From Zavarzinella sp. (lineage in GTDB: Bacteria > Planctomycetota > Planctomycetia > Gemmatales > Gemmataceae), in the NCBI GenBank assembly GCA_041399155.1, contig JAWKTI010000003.1:62001-126000 (forward strand): DNA of 64,000 nt. The letters run 5' to 3'. The first letter of the stretch is position 1. Each line of letters begins with the position of its first letter. Positions 54,791-64,000 of the stretch are shown here, piece by piece. A program made the position numbers and the translations under genes. The notes under the pieces were generated by a model. That model was not told the DNA's origin. It saw nothing but the letters and a program-made list of their open reading frames with translations, and searched no databases.

Positions 54791-56191
54791 ATGATTGCAC
54801 CAGTGCAATGGCTTGAGAAAAATCATGAGAATATTGTGAGAAATTTGGCCGATCTGGTTGCCGTTTCTAGCATCAGCACCGATGGCGACCATGGACCAGA
54901 GATTGAACGCACGGCACAGATTACCTGCCAGCAAATGCGGGAAGCTGGTTTACAAAATGTGGAAATCCTCAAAGTGGGTGGGTCGTTGCCCTATGCTTAC
55001 GGCGAATGGATGGACGCACCCGGCAAACCGACAGTGTTCCTGTATGCCCACCACGATGTCCAGCCGATTAACTACCCCGATCAGTGGGAATCGGCACCTT
55101 TTCAACTTACCCGCCGTGGAGAGCGTCTTTATGGTCGTGGTTCTGCCGATGATAAAGGTGCTATCGTTGCCCAGCTCGCAGCGATTGCTGCCTACCTGAA
55201 GACCGAAGGCAGCTTGCCGGTCAACATCAAAATGCTGGTGGAGGGTGAGGAAGAGATTGGTTCCAAAAACCTGATTGAGTTTTTTGAACGCCACCGCGAA
55301 AAGCTGTTTTCGGATGTGATCGTAGTATGCGACACCGAAAATGTTGAAATTGGCCTGCCCTGCATCACCTATTCTCTTCGTGGCGTGGTTACACTGCATG
55401 TCGAAGTGCAAACTGGCTCAATACCGGTCCACAGTGGCATGGGGGGTGGCTCAATCGCCGATGCTGCAATCGCAATGAATGTCGTGTTATCGCGACTATT
55501 CGCCCAGAATACCCCCTATCCGATCCCAGGTTTTTACGACAATGTTCGCCCAGTATCAGAAAAAGAACGGGCTTCCTACGAAAAAATTCCAGGTGATCTG
55601 CAAAAATGGCGACAGGACTGCGGAGTCGTTGGCGATGTGCAGTTGGCGATGGAAACAGGTTTAACACCCTACGAGCAAACCTGGCGTCGACCTGCGATCA
55701 CAATCATCGCACAGGAAGCTAGTTCGATCAAACAGGCCTCGAATCAAGTACTGCCGAAAGTGCAGGCCTTGGTCAGTTGCAGGATTGTGCCCGATATGGA
55801 CCCGAAAAAGGTGGTCGAAGATCTGACCAAAGTCCTGACTGACAACCCACCGTGGGGGGCGCAGGTGCGTGTCAAAGAACATGGGGCTGCAGTCAGTTGG
55901 TGGATGACTGATCCCAACGGGCCGGCATTCGAGGCCGCCATGGCATCACTCAGACAAGGATTTGATCGTGACCCGGTGGCAATCGGCTGTGGGGGTACGA
56001 TTGGCTTTGTTGGCCCGCTGGCAGAACTGTTTGGAGGGGCACCAGCTTTGTTACTGGGTATTGAAGACCCAGCCAGTAATGCCCATGCACCGAACGAAAG
56101 TCTCCATGAGGGCGACTGGAAGAAACTGATGGTTTCGCTGGTGCATCTGTTTCACCACTTAAGCAATGTTCCAGATGGAAAGGTAAAATGA
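54791..56191 (+). CDS. M20 family dipeptidase
   Basis: About 466 residues from the ATG at 54791 (GGAGATATC before it). A cytoplasmic zinc metallopeptidase with all M20 motifs: VFLYAHHDVQP (His, Asp), YGRGSADDKG (Asp), VEGEEEIGS (Glu pair), VVCDTE, and the C-terminal SLHEGDWKK in place of the usual His-bearing segment. A dimerisation domain lies at about 200-330 (GVVTLHVEVQTGSIPVHSGMGGG). It cleaves dipeptides or related amides. The stop codon overlaps the ABC ATPase start (ATGA). Confidence 0.92.
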   Translation: MIAPVQWLEKNHENIVRNLADLVAVSSISTDGDHGPEIERTAQITCQQMREAGLQNVEILKVGGSLPYAYGEWMDAPGKPTVFLYAHHDVQPINYPDQWESAPFQLTRRGERLYGRGSADDKGAIVAQLAAIAAYLKTEGSLPVNIKMLVEGEEEIGSKNLIEFFERHREKLFSDVIVVCDTENVEIGLPCITYSLRGVVTLHVEVQTGSIPVHSGMGGGSIADAAIAMNVVLSRLFAQNTPYPIPGFYDNVRPVSEKERASYEKIPGDLQKWRQDCGVVGDVQLAMETGLTPYEQTWRRPAITIIAQEASSIKQASNQVLPKVQALVSCRIVPDMDPKKVVEDLTKVLTDNPPWGAQVRVKEHGAAVSWWMTDPNGPAFEAAMASLRQGFDRDPVAIGCGGTIGFVGPLAELFGGAPALLLGIEDPASNAHAPNESLHEGDWKKLMVSLVHLFHHLSNVPDGKVK

Positions 56192-56952
56192 CCGCCCACC
56201 CACCGTTGGTAAGCATTGAAGGGCTGTGCAAGACGTTTCCGGGCCCTGATGGAATGCCATTTGCTGCCGTTGATGACCTTTCTTTTGATGCGTTTGCGGG
56301 TGAAGTAGTGGGTTTGCTGGGTGCGAATGGTGCCGGTAAGACCACTACGCTACGCATCCTGTGCACGCTCTTAAAACCTACCGCTGGCTTCGCGACCGTG
56401 GCTGGCTACGACATTCTTCAAAATCCAGACGATGTGCGTCGACAGATTGGCTTTCTTTCTGCGAATACGGGCATTTACGAACGACTCACCGCACGTGAAA
56501 TGGTTGAGTACTATGGAAAGTTGCACGGTTTGACCGGAAATGAACTTCGGGAGCGTGTGGATAGTCTTTTCGATGCTTTTCAAATGGCAGATATTGCACA
56601 AAAGAAAGGCGGTACACTCAGCACCGGTCAGAAGCAGAAAGTTTCCATTGCACGTGCTCTGGTCCACGAACCCCCAGTTCTCATTTTTGATGAACCCACC
56701 ATTGGTCTGGATGTGCTGGTGCAACGGATCGTTCTTGATCAGGTGTTGGCACTTCGAGAGCAGGGAAAGTGTATTCTTTATTCCACCCACAACTTCCGGG
56801 AAGTGGAAAAACTCTGTACTCGGGTCATTATTATCCACCAGGGCAAGATTCTGGCTTCTGGCACATTGGCCGAGTTGAAAGCCACCTACGGAAAAACAGA
56901 CATTGAAGAGATATTTTTTCACCTGGTGGAGCCAAATTCGCGCATCAGCTGA
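56188..56952 (+). CDS. ABC transporter ATP-binding protein (NatA-like)
   Basis: A 254-residue ATPase with Walker A GANGAGKTT, the signature LSTGQKQK, Walker B VLIFDEP, D-loop and H-loop STHNF. The C-terminus (EVEKLCTRVIIIHQGKILASGTLAELKA) is like NatA / CcmA-type exporters. The signature has T in place of the first G of LSGGQ. It is translationally coupled to the M20 peptidase. No permease gene follows; the next gene is a sensor kinase after 171 bp, so the membrane partner must be elsewhere. Confidence 0.92.
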   Translation: MTAHPPLVSIEGLCKTFPGPDGMPFAAVDDLSFDAFAGEVVGLLGANGAGKTTTLRILCTLLKPTAGFATVAGYDILQNPDDVRRQIGFLSANTGIYERLTAREMVEYYGKLHGLTGNELRERVDSLFDAFQMADIAQKKGGTLSTGQKQKVSIARALVHEPPVLIFDEPTIGLDVLVQRIVLDQVLALREQGKCILYSTHNFREVEKLCTRVIIIHQGKILASGTLAELKATYGKTDIEEIFFHLVEPNSRIS

Positions 56953-57123
56953 AATTTATGGTTTGACAAAATTTTCTGCTAGTAACTACCCGAATTCTGC
57001 CCAACTTGTGGTCATTTCCTGCCCACAAACACAAAAAATTCTTGTCAGTGTTACAGAATTATGAAAATCACAACATATGCTACTTTTTAATAACGAAAAT
57101 TCGCTCGCAATAGGCTTTCTCGC

Positions 57124-60100
57124 TTGAACGCCGTGTCTCACTCTACACAGAAAACAAAATTCCACGAGCACGTATCGGCGGATGCTGTGCGGCTACTGGA
57201 AAACCACCATGATTCGGTCATCATTACTGACCTGCAGGGGATCATCCGCTATTGGAATCCGCAAGCCACTGAGACGTTTGGCTACCACGCAGATGAAATG
57301 GTGGACCAGCTGCTTTGGTCGCGGTACCCTGTGGAATTGCAAGGTGATTTGCAGGCAATTATCCAGCAGGTGGCCGATGGCGGGCGGTTTTCGGGGGAAT
57401 ACCACGATTTTCGCAAAGATGGCAGCAGAATCTGGATCGAAGCCACTGTAGAACAATTTTTCGATCAATCAGGGAATCTTTTTGGGCTGATAGGCATCTC
57501 AAAAGAGATCACAGCCCGAAATAAAGTTTTTCATCATCAGGTAAACCGATTTCAACGTTTGAACGTAGCACTTTTGAAGAGTGGGGTTGCCTGTTGGGAA
57601 TTCCGATGCGATACGTTTGCAATCAATTGGGAGGTGGGTCTTCCTCAACTGCTGCACCGCCCACCGCAAACCAGTTTTGCGCACCAGGATGATTTGACAA
57701 GACAAATTGTCCCTTCAGATCGATCCCGCCGAGAGCAGATTGTTCGCAGCGCAGCGACAAAACAGGAAAATTATGAAGTAAATTACCAGATTGTCACCAG
57801 TACTGGTGAGTTTTATTGGGTAGGAGAATCAGGGCAATTTCAGTTGGATGCGGCGGGCCAGTCGAACACATTTCTTGCAATTGCTCGAGATATTACAGAA
57901 AAAATACTACGTGAGCAGGCATTGGAGCAGCACCAGAACATGCTGCTTTCTGCCCAGAAACTGGCACGAATCGGCTCCTGGGAATACGAGGTCAGCAGCG
58001 AAAAATTTCTCTGTTCTGATGTCTTTTGTGAACTGCTTCGAATCACCGATCAGCATGCTGGGATCAAAGTGGCAGACTGGGTAGGGTTAATCCCACCGGA
58101 AGAGCGGCATACATTTGTTGAATCATTTAATATTGCTGTCAAGCAGGGAGTACCATTTGTACTGGACCACCGCGTCATCTACCCGGATCTGAAAGAAGCT
58201 TATTTTCAGTGCCGAGTCGATATCATTTCTGATCCATTTGGTAAAGTTGTGCGGCTGCGCGGAACCACGCAGGATATCACGGACCAAAAGAAATATGAAA
58301 ATATTCTCAGAACCAATGAAGAGAGATTGTGGCAATTAATCCATAGCGTCGATGCAGGGATTATGCTGATTGATCCCAATTTCCGCATGCTGGATCTCAA
58401 TCAGCGTGGGATGGATATACTGGGCATTTCCCAACGTGATGTTGTGCAGAAAGGATTGTTTCAGCGGGAATGGCTATTGCGGGATCTTGATGGGAATTTG
58501 ATTCCCAATGAGCAATATCCCGTTTACCGAGCAAGAATGTCTTTGTCGACGATAAAGGCGGAAGTCTACCAGATCGACGTCCCGAATACCAATGAACGGC
58601 GCTGGTTGACCGTAAGTGTTGATTTGATTTTTGATGCTGCCAACGCGTTGCAATACATGGTCTGTTCTTTCGTCGATATCAGTCGTGAAAAGAAATCGGA
58701 ACTGGCAGCGAAACAACAAGCACAATTGCTGAAAACAGTCTATGCTGGAGTTGATTTTGGTATTTTCTCAATTCAGGTTTGCCAGGGAATTGCACTTGGG
58801 TTTACCAGCATGAACAGCTTTATGGAAAAGCTGTTTCAAGGAAGAATTGATGAAGTTTGTCATCAGGGATTGGAACATCTGGCGCCACAGTACCTGAGCG
58901 AAGATTATGTGTGGCAGTTGCAGTTACAACTAGAGCAGTGCATAGAAAACAAATCCCCATTTTCATACGAGGAATTTCGCGAGTTTCACCATCATTCCGG
59001 CTGGTGGCTCACACGATTGTGCCCAATTACGGATCGCAACGGCGAAGTCCAGGCGATCTTGGGGATGATTCTGGACATCACCAGCCAGAAGTCAGCAGAA
59101 AATGCGAATCTGGAATTACGTGAACGCGCGTTGCAAGCACAGAAACTTGAAGCTATCGGCCATCTGGCAGCAGGAGTAGCCCACGAAATCAACAACGTTC
59201 TTACCGTTGCAATATGTAACGCAAACGAAATCCATGAACGATTGCCCGCAGAATCTGAAATGCGTAATGATGCGATGGAAATCGTAGCCCGTTGCGAACT
59301 TGGCACGGCAATAACCCAGCAATTGCTTGCTTTCAGTGCCCGCCAGGTGCTGCAACCAGTAATTCTGCATATCCCCGAAGTAATTAAAACGCTGCGTCGT
59401 TTCTTACAAACCCTGCTTGGCGAAGCGATCAGCATTCAGACATTCGTGCCGCACGATCTGTGGGTCTGCAAGGCCGACTACTATCAATTCCAGCAGGTGC
59501 TGATGAACCTGATGGTCAACGCCCGAGATGCCATGCCTCAAGGTGGCGAAGTGACGATCCAGGCACAGAACACGCTGGTTGATGATGGATTGAGTCTGTT
59601 GCTGTCGGATGTTCCGCCTGGGGAATATATCGAATTATCGATTACCGACACCGGAACTGGAATGTCCCAGGATACCCTGGAACATATTTTTGAACCGTTT
59701 TTTACGACTAAACCACGTGGGAAAGGAACTGGACTGGGGCTTTCTACTGTATTTGGCATTATTCAGCAGTCGGGTGGTTACATTACTGTAAACAGTAAAC
59801 TCAATGTTGGTACTACCTTCCGGATGTTTTTCCCAAGAGCCCATCGTCAGGAACCACTTTCACCGCTGCCACAAGGTAGAGATTTGTCCCACCTGGGGAA
59901 TGAAACGATCCTGCTTGTGGAGGATGATCAGACGATTCGGAAATCCTTGTCGCGGGTAATGGACCGGAAAGGTTATCATGTGATCAGTGCCAGTAATGCT
60001 GCGGATGCCTACGAACTGATTTCGAACATGGACCAGCCGTTCGATCTGATGATCACCGATGTGATTATGCCTGGTATGACCGGTTACGAACTGGCAGAAC

Positions 60101-60285
60101 GCCTCTGGCTGACCAATCCCGATCTACAAGTGATCTTCATTTCAGGCTATATGGAAGACGAAACACTGAAACAGAACATTAAGCACCGTTCAGTAGCTTA
60201 TCTGCAAAAGCCATTCAGCCCCACCCAACTGCTGGAAATTATCCGGTTGCAACTCGACCCATCTCAACAAAATCACAATTCATAA
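57124..60285 (+). CDS. hybrid sensor histidine kinase with multiple PAS domains and a receiver
   Basis: A 1053-residue soluble sensor with a TTG start at 57124, although a nearby GTG at 57133 is possible. About five PAS / PAC modules cover residues 15-660 (SVIITDLQGIIRYWNPQATETFGY, LARIGSWEYEVSSEKFLCSD, DAGIMLIDPNFRMLDLNQRGMD). The dimerisation domain has the phospho-accepting His687 in GVAHEINNVL. The ATPase domain has NLMVNARDAMPQGG, DTGTGMSQDTL and GKGTGLGLSTVFGI. The C-terminal receiver has Asp979 in MITDVIMPGMTGYE and Lys in LQKPFSP. There are no membrane segments, so it senses a cytoplasmic cue. No response regulator gene is adjacent. Confidence 0.93.
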   Translation: MNAVSHSTQKTKFHEHVSADAVRLLENHHDSVIITDLQGIIRYWNPQATETFGYHADEMVDQLLWSRYPVELQGDLQAIIQQVADGGRFSGEYHDFRKDGSRIWIEATVEQFFDQSGNLFGLIGISKEITARNKVFHHQVNRFQRLNVALLKSGVACWEFRCDTFAINWEVGLPQLLHRPPQTSFAHQDDLTRQIVPSDRSRREQIVRSAATKQENYEVNYQIVTSTGEFYWVGESGQFQLDAAGQSNTFLAIARDITEKILREQALEQHQNMLLSAQKLARIGSWEYEVSSEKFLCSDVFCELLRITDQHAGIKVADWVGLIPPEERHTFVESFNIAVKQGVPFVLDHRVIYPDLKEAYFQCRVDIISDPFGKVVRLRGTTQDITDQKKYENILRTNEERLWQLIHSVDAGIMLIDPNFRMLDLNQRGMDILGISQRDVVQKGLFQREWLLRDLDGNLIPNEQYPVYRARMSLSTIKAEVYQIDVPNTNERRWLTVSVDLIFDAANALQYMVCSFVDISREKKSELAAKQQAQLLKTVYAGVDFGIFSIQVCQGIALGFTSMNSFMEKLFQGRIDEVCHQGLEHLAPQYLSEDYVWQLQLQLEQCIENKSPFSYEEFREFHHHSGWWLTRLCPITDRNGEVQAILGMILDITSQKSAENANLELRERALQAQKLEAIGHLAAGVAHEINNVLTVAICNANEIHERLPAESEMRNDAMEIVARCELGTAITQQLLAFSARQVLQPVILHIPEVIKTLRRFLQTLLGEAISIQTFVPHDLWVCKADYYQFQQVLMNLMVNARDAMPQGGEVTIQAQNTLVDDGLSLLLSDVPPGEYIELSITDTGTGMSQDTLEHIFEPFFTTKPRGKGTGLGLSTVFGIIQQSGGYITVNSKLNVGTTFRMFFPRAHRQEPLSPLPQGRDLSHLGNETILLVEDDQTIRKSLSRVMDRKGYHVISASNAADAYELISNMDQPFDLMITDVIMPGMTGYELAERLWLTNPDLQVIFISGYMEDETLKQNIKHRSVAYLQKPFSPTQLLEIIRLQLDPSQQNHNS

Positions 60286-60497
60286 TACAAATCAAGTTCT
60301 ACCCAAGTTCGGTATTGGGCACTATTTCCAAATTCGTTGGCATAGTGCTGATAACAATTTTTTAAAAATTCACAAAATACTTTTGATCGACACAAATTAT
60401 TACCAGATAAGCAGTTGCGGCAAATATTTTTTTCGAAAATTCGTCCTGGCGAGAAAAAAGTTGTCAGAATTGAGAAGCTCGTGGATATATTATATAA

Positions 60498-60517
60498 GCG
60501 TGGAAATAATTCCATGC
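60498..60517 (-). terminator. candidate bidirectional hairpin between convergent genes
   Basis: GCGTGGAA-ATAA-TTCCATGC forms an 8-bp stem with one wobble pair, 42 bases past the carboxylase stop codon. On the minus strand it is followed by TTATATAATATA, a weak U-rich run; on the plus strand by TTTAAAA. The remaining 270 bp of this gap are AT-rich with no gene. Confidence 0.35.
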
Positions 60518-60558
60518 TTTAAAAGTGATCTTTGACAACTCGGTAAATTTGATGCCCC

Positions 60559-62115
60559 TTACACCTGCAGTACGCCCGTTTGCAGTGGTGCGCTGCCTGG
60601 GTTTCTGCACGCAATCTGCAAATAACGAATCAGCCTGGTTCGGGTATCTTCGGGTGCGATAATCGCATCCACCCACAAGCGGGCTGCGGCATAGCAAATG
60701 TCGGTTTTCTGCTGGTATGATTCCCGCACTTTCTCTGCAAGGTCTGCCAGTTCGGTGCCTTCAGGTTCTTTACCTGCCCGCTTTAACGCAGCTATCTGAA
60801 TATCCAGGAGTGTGGCAACTGCCTGGTCTGCTCCCATAACTGCGTAACGTGCGTCAGGCCAGGCAGCAATAAACCTCGGATCAAACGCCTTCCCGCACAT
60901 CGCGTAGTTGCCTGCACCAAACGAGCCACCAGTAATCAGCGTGATTTTGGGAACCACAGAATTGCTGATAGCGTTCACCAGTTTGGCACCCGAGCGAATG
61001 ATTCCGGACTGCTCTGCTTCCTTGCCCACCATAAAGCCGTTGACGTTTTGCAGAAAAATAATGGGCAAGCGTTGCTGGTTGCACACCAGGATAAAGCGTG
61101 CGGCCTTATCGGCACTTTCTGCATAAATCACTCCGCCATATTGCATTGCACCGTGGGCAGGCTTCGTATGCTGACGCTGGTTGGCTACAATACCCACCGC
61201 AATACCGCCCACGTGGGTGGTACCGCACACCAATGATTGACCGTATTCCTGTTTGTATTCATCGAATACGCTTCCCTGGTCGGCAATGGCAGCAATTAAT
61301 TCTCGGCAATCATATTCTTTCTGCTCAGTGAATTTTTTCCAGTTCGTCCCACGTGGGAGTTCATGTGGTACATAAGGCAACGTGGGATCTGCAGGTAAAT
61401 TGCTGACCAGTCGCCGTAATCGTTCCAGGCAGGCAGCATCATCCGGTTCGTGATAATCAATGGTACCACTGATCGAAGCGTGCATGGTAGCTCCGCCCAG
61501 TTCTTCGTGGGACACCTGTTGGCCGATTGCAGCTTTGACGAGCGCTGGACCTGCCAGATACAGTCCACTGCCTTCCGTCATCAAAAGTTGGTCGCAGAGC
61601 ACGGGCAGATAGCCCCCACCAGCAACGCAATTGCCCATGATTGCGGCTATCTGTGGGATGCCTTTGGCGGAGATGACGGCATTATTGCGAAAGATTCTGC
61701 CGAAGTCATCTTCATCTGGAAATACATCTTCCTGCAGTGGCAAAAAGACACCAGCACTGTCCACCAGATAGATCAGGGGAAGTTGGTTTTCCATCGCAAT
61801 TCGTTGAGCCCGCAGCACCTTCTTGCATGTCATTGGGAAGAACGCCCCAGCTTTCACGGTGGCATCGTTGGCAATAATCATCACACTCCGATCTGCCAAC
61901 TTTCCAATGCCGGTGATTACCCCAGCCGAAGGTGCCCCGCCCCAATCCTGGTACATGTCCCACGCGGCCCACAAGCCCAGTTCTTCAAAATCATCCTGAA
62001 CCAGGTGGGCAATCCGTTCGCGTGCGGTCAGTCGATTTTTCTGGTGCTGGCGTTCAATTGCAGTCGCACCACCACCTTCACGGATTTTTGCTTCGATATC
62101 ACGAAGTTCACGCAT
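60559..62115 (-). CDS. acyl-CoA carboxylase carboxyltransferase (beta) subunit
   Basis: A 518-residue carboxyltransferase of the propionyl / methylcrotonyl-CoA carboxylase type. The N half has KNRLTARERIAHLVQ and IIANDATVKAGAFFPMTCKKVLRAQRIA, then YLVDSAGVFLPLQEDVFPDEDDFGRIF and GNCVAGGGYLPVLCD. The C half has FLQNVNGFMVGKEAEQSGIIRSGAKLVNAI and GGSFGAGNYAMCGKAFDPRFIAAWPDA. The block order and DSAGVFLPLQ favour methylcrotonyl- or geranyl-CoA carboxylase. No biotin carboxylase subunit is adjacent. It is 3 bp from the sulfatase gene upstream. Confidence 0.92.
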   Translation of the reverse strand: MRELRDIEAKIREGGGATAIERQHQKNRLTARERIAHLVQDDFEELGLWAAWDMYQDWGGAPSAGVITGIGKLADRSVMIIANDATVKAGAFFPMTCKKVLRAQRIAMENQLPLIYLVDSAGVFLPLQEDVFPDEDDFGRIFRNNAVISAKGIPQIAAIMGNCVAGGGYLPVLCDQLLMTEGSGLYLAGPALVKAAIGQQVSHEELGGATMHASISGTIDYHEPDDAACLERLRRLVSNLPADPTLPYVPHELPRGTNWKKFTEQKEYDCRELIAAIADQGSVFDEYKQEYGQSLVCGTTHVGGIAVGIVANQRQHTKPAHGAMQYGGVIYAESADKAARFILVCNQQRLPIIFLQNVNGFMVGKEAEQSGIIRSGAKLVNAISNSVVPKITLITGGSFGAGNYAMCGKAFDPRFIAAWPDARYAVMGADQAVATLLDIQIAALKRAGKEPEGTELADLAEKVRESYQQKTDICYAAARLWVDAIIAPEDTRTRLIRYLQIACRNPGSAPLQTGVLQV

Positions 62116-62118
62116 GAT

Positions 62119-63543
62119 TTACTCTTTCGGTGCCAGGGTAGAAGCCTTCGAGCCGGGCGGATGTTGCTTAATACGGTCAGCATATTCTTTACTAATTCGA
62201 TCTTTCACAAGCCCACGTCGAATCAATTCTGTTTCAGGAACTTCGCCAAGATCGTTGGTATCTTTAATCCACTGATCTAGAGCCTTGCGAAATTCCTGGA
62301 TCTTTTCCTGGTGGGCAGGAGAATCAATCAGGTTGACCACTTCATGGGGATCTGCCTGAGTATCATAAAACTCTTCTTTAGGCTTGGTGGGTGCAAAGAA
62401 CAGTTTCTGAACATCATTCAACTTCCCTTCGGCAGCCAGTCTTCGCCACTCTTTCATCGTTGGCATTTCGTCCATGTATAACAGATGCTGGGCGTAGGGC
62501 AGCTGAGGGTAAAAATTGCGAATATAACGATACCGCTGATCCCGCACCGAGCGAATACGATCGAACGTTTCGTCCATTCGGTCACGCGCAGTAAAAGCAT
62601 ATTTCTGCACAACCGCAGTTTTACCTAAAAATGGCTTCCCTTGCATATTCGTTGGGATTTGTACATTTGCAAGGTGCAGCATAGTGGGGCCAAAATCAAT
62701 GAAGCCCACCAGGTCTTCCCGCACGGAACCGGGCTTGGTCCAACCGGGTGCACTCACCATCAAAGGTGCCCGCGACCCGCTATCGTAACACCAGCGTTTC
62801 CCACGTGGCATCCCCCAGCCGTGGTCACCAAAGAACAGCACCACTGTGCTTTCCCACAATCGGTGTTTATCCAAATAAGCAAGCACATCTCCCACCTGAT
62901 AGTCGAGTGCGGTCACATTATCGTAATAGTTGGCAACGTCCCGCCGCACCACGGGCGTATCGGGATAATACGGTGGCAGTGGGGCTTTTGCTGGATCATG
63001 CAACTCTGCTGGTTTTAACCGCACTTTGTTTTTCTGTTGCTGCCCGGCACCTGCACGGATCTGGCTTTCGTGACTTATTGTAAAGTTGATGTATGCGAAA
63101 AATGGTTCTTTCGGCGGTGCCTGATTCAACCACGGTTTGGTGCTATCAAACGCATCTTCCGGAACAGCGAAATTGAAGTCTGTTTTTCCCGGCCACATCA
63201 CGCGGTACCCCGCTTTACGCAGTTCTGCTGTGAACGTGGTTGGCGGCTTCAGCAACGTCGATCGCATGTGGTGCGATCCCATCGTGGTGGGGTACATTCC
63301 GGTGATCATTCCAGATCTTGTCGGAGCACACACGGGTGCGTGTGTAAAACAGTGAGTGAAACGCGCAGATCGTCCGGCTAACTTGTCGAGATTGGGTGTG
63401 ATAGCGTATTTGTCGCCATAGCACCCCAACGTGGGGCTGATATCTTCCGCACCGATCCAGATAAAATTCAGTCGTTTGCCTTCCTGGGAAAAACCGATCC
63501 CACAGAACAGCAAACTGAAAACAACGCCCAGGTGATAACGCAT
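62119..63543 (-). CDS. secreted sulfatase
   Basis: A 474-residue sulfatase with a signal peptide (LGVVFSLLFCGIGFSQ). Metal residues lie in FIWIGAEDISPTLGCYGD, and the FGly motif is CAPTR (Cys72) in THAPVCAPTRSGMITGMYP. Later blocks are VVLFFGDHGWGMPRGKRWCYDSGSRAPLMV, YIRNFYPQLPYAQ and QADPHEVVNLIDSP. The motif should be converted to formylglycine by an activating enzyme elsewhere. It resembles heparan- or mucin-type sulfatases of planctomycetes. It precedes the carboxylase gene by 3 bp, probably as one transcript. Confidence 0.93.
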   Translation of the reverse strand: MRYHLGVVFSLLFCGIGFSQEGKRLNFIWIGAEDISPTLGCYGDKYAITPNLDKLAGRSARFTHCFTHAPVCAPTRSGMITGMYPTTMGSHHMRSTLLKPPTTFTAELRKAGYRVMWPGKTDFNFAVPEDAFDSTKPWLNQAPPKEPFFAYINFTISHESQIRAGAGQQQKNKVRLKPAELHDPAKAPLPPYYPDTPVVRRDVANYYDNVTALDYQVGDVLAYLDKHRLWESTVVLFFGDHGWGMPRGKRWCYDSGSRAPLMVSAPGWTKPGSVREDLVGFIDFGPTMLHLANVQIPTNMQGKPFLGKTAVVQKYAFTARDRMDETFDRIRSVRDQRYRYIRNFYPQLPYAQHLLYMDEMPTMKEWRRLAAEGKLNDVQKLFFAPTKPKEEFYDTQADPHEVVNLIDSPAHQEKIQEFRKALDQWIKDTNDLGEVPETELIRRGLVKDRISKEYADRIKQHPPGSKASTLAPKE

Positions 63544-63704
63544 GGAGAGACTCCCTCGGGTATATTTGCAAAGCTTATTTTAGCTGGTCTGTTTGCTGTG
63601 CCCACCAAAAGACGGATTTGGCAGGTGATTCGCTGGCAATGTTAATTAAGTAGTTGAACGCATTTCCTTGATTTTTTCTCGTTAAAGCACATCAAATAAC
63701 TGAT

Positions 63705-64000
63705 ATGACCACGTTGCTGACCCTGACACCTGCCGGCCTCTACTGCCCAGTGGGGGCTTTCCACATTGATCCATGCCGTGCAGTCCCACGGGCAGTGGTG
63801 ACGCACGCCCATTCTGATCATGCTCGCCCCGGTTGTGAACGATATCTTATCCTGGAGGATGGCATTCCCGTTTTTCGCACACGGCTGGGAAATCGGTGCG
63901 ATGTGGTTGCACTGCCCGCGGGAAAAACGATCCAGCGTAACGGTGTTACTATTTCACTTCACCACGCTGGCCATATTCTGGGATCTGCCCAGGTGCGGCT
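63705..64000 (+). CDS. ligase-associated MBL-fold exonuclease, partial
   Basis: The first 98 residues of a gene that runs off the window. It starts TTLLTLTPAGLYCPVGAFHIDP and then has the metal-binding VVTHAHSDHARPG (HxHxDH), followed by HHAGHILGSAQV, the His of the next metallo-beta-lactamase motif. This pattern is that of ligase-associated DNA exonucleases and related RNA-processing enzymes, usually beside an ATP-dependent DNA ligase. What follows is outside the window. Confidence 0.85.
   Translation, partial: MTTLLTLTPAGLYCPVGAFHIDPCRAVPRAVVTHAHSDHARPGCERYLILEDGIPVFRTRLGNRCDVVALPAGKTIQRNGVTISLHHAGHILGSAQVR

Noticed and set aside
56953..57123. TTGACA at 56963 as a promoter for the hybrid kinase
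   Set aside because: No acceptable -10 hexamer at 16-18 bases; reported only as not convincing.

Overview
The window looks like chromosomal DNA from a planctomycete, most likely a Gemmataceae relative. The evidence is gene content: a DUF1501 protein, two sulfatases, two-domain DUF1080 and DUF4832 secreted proteins, FG-GAP proteins, a stand-alone Ser/Thr kinase, an ECF sigma factor, and a p-aminobenzoate synthase / DUF447 / beta-RFAP synthase cluster (tetrahydromethanopterin-type C1 cofactor). A dnaA gene (52.7-54.2 kb) and a perfect 16-bp parS-type palindrome (26,621) suggest the region lies near the replication origin.

Layout. 1-1.95 kb: three small unrelated genes, all on the minus strand, separated by structured imperfect repeats that resemble integron attC sites. 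1.95-3.46 kb: a complete-ended IS4-family insertion with a decayed transposase, 13 bp past the putA stop codon. 3.48-6.46 kb: putA (proline dehydrogenase / P5C dehydrogenase), frameshifted twice. 6.5-16 kb: kinase, TMEM143-like protein, VOC protein, scpB with a DUF420-like protein, TPR protein with ECF sigma factor, WD40 protein, and two secreted hydrolases. 16.1-19.06 kb: pabB / DUF447 / beta-RFAP synthase, translationally coupled. 19.16-24.9 kb: an accessory block of AraC regulator, IS630 element, sulfatase, cupin and SMP-30 protein, with several broken genes. 25-34 kb: lipoprotein, sugar isomerase, parS site, broken thiol peroxidase, four-repeat secreted protein, DUF1080 protein, DUF2203 protein and NagB/PIG-L fusion. 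34-45.6 kb: secreted and membrane proteins, pyrF, a TerB-like protein, a DUF5706 (Pycsar-effector-like) membrane protein and a DUF1501 / FG-GAP pair. 45.7-51.2 kb: pdxH with a structured leader, a Tat-type pyruvyl-transferase-like protein and an unrecognised two-gene membrane pair with a 60-bp tandem repeat. 51.3-64 kb: beta-helix protein, dnaA with a candidate origin, M20 peptidase, ABC ATPase, hybrid histidine kinase, acyl-CoA carboxylase beta subunit, sulfatase and the start of an MBL-fold exonuclease.

Nine reading frames are interrupted, mostly by single-base indels, several of them in homopolymers. I cannot tell genuine decay from sequencing error without reads. No tRNA, rRNA or CRISPR array was seen. 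All functions are read from motifs; no searches were run.
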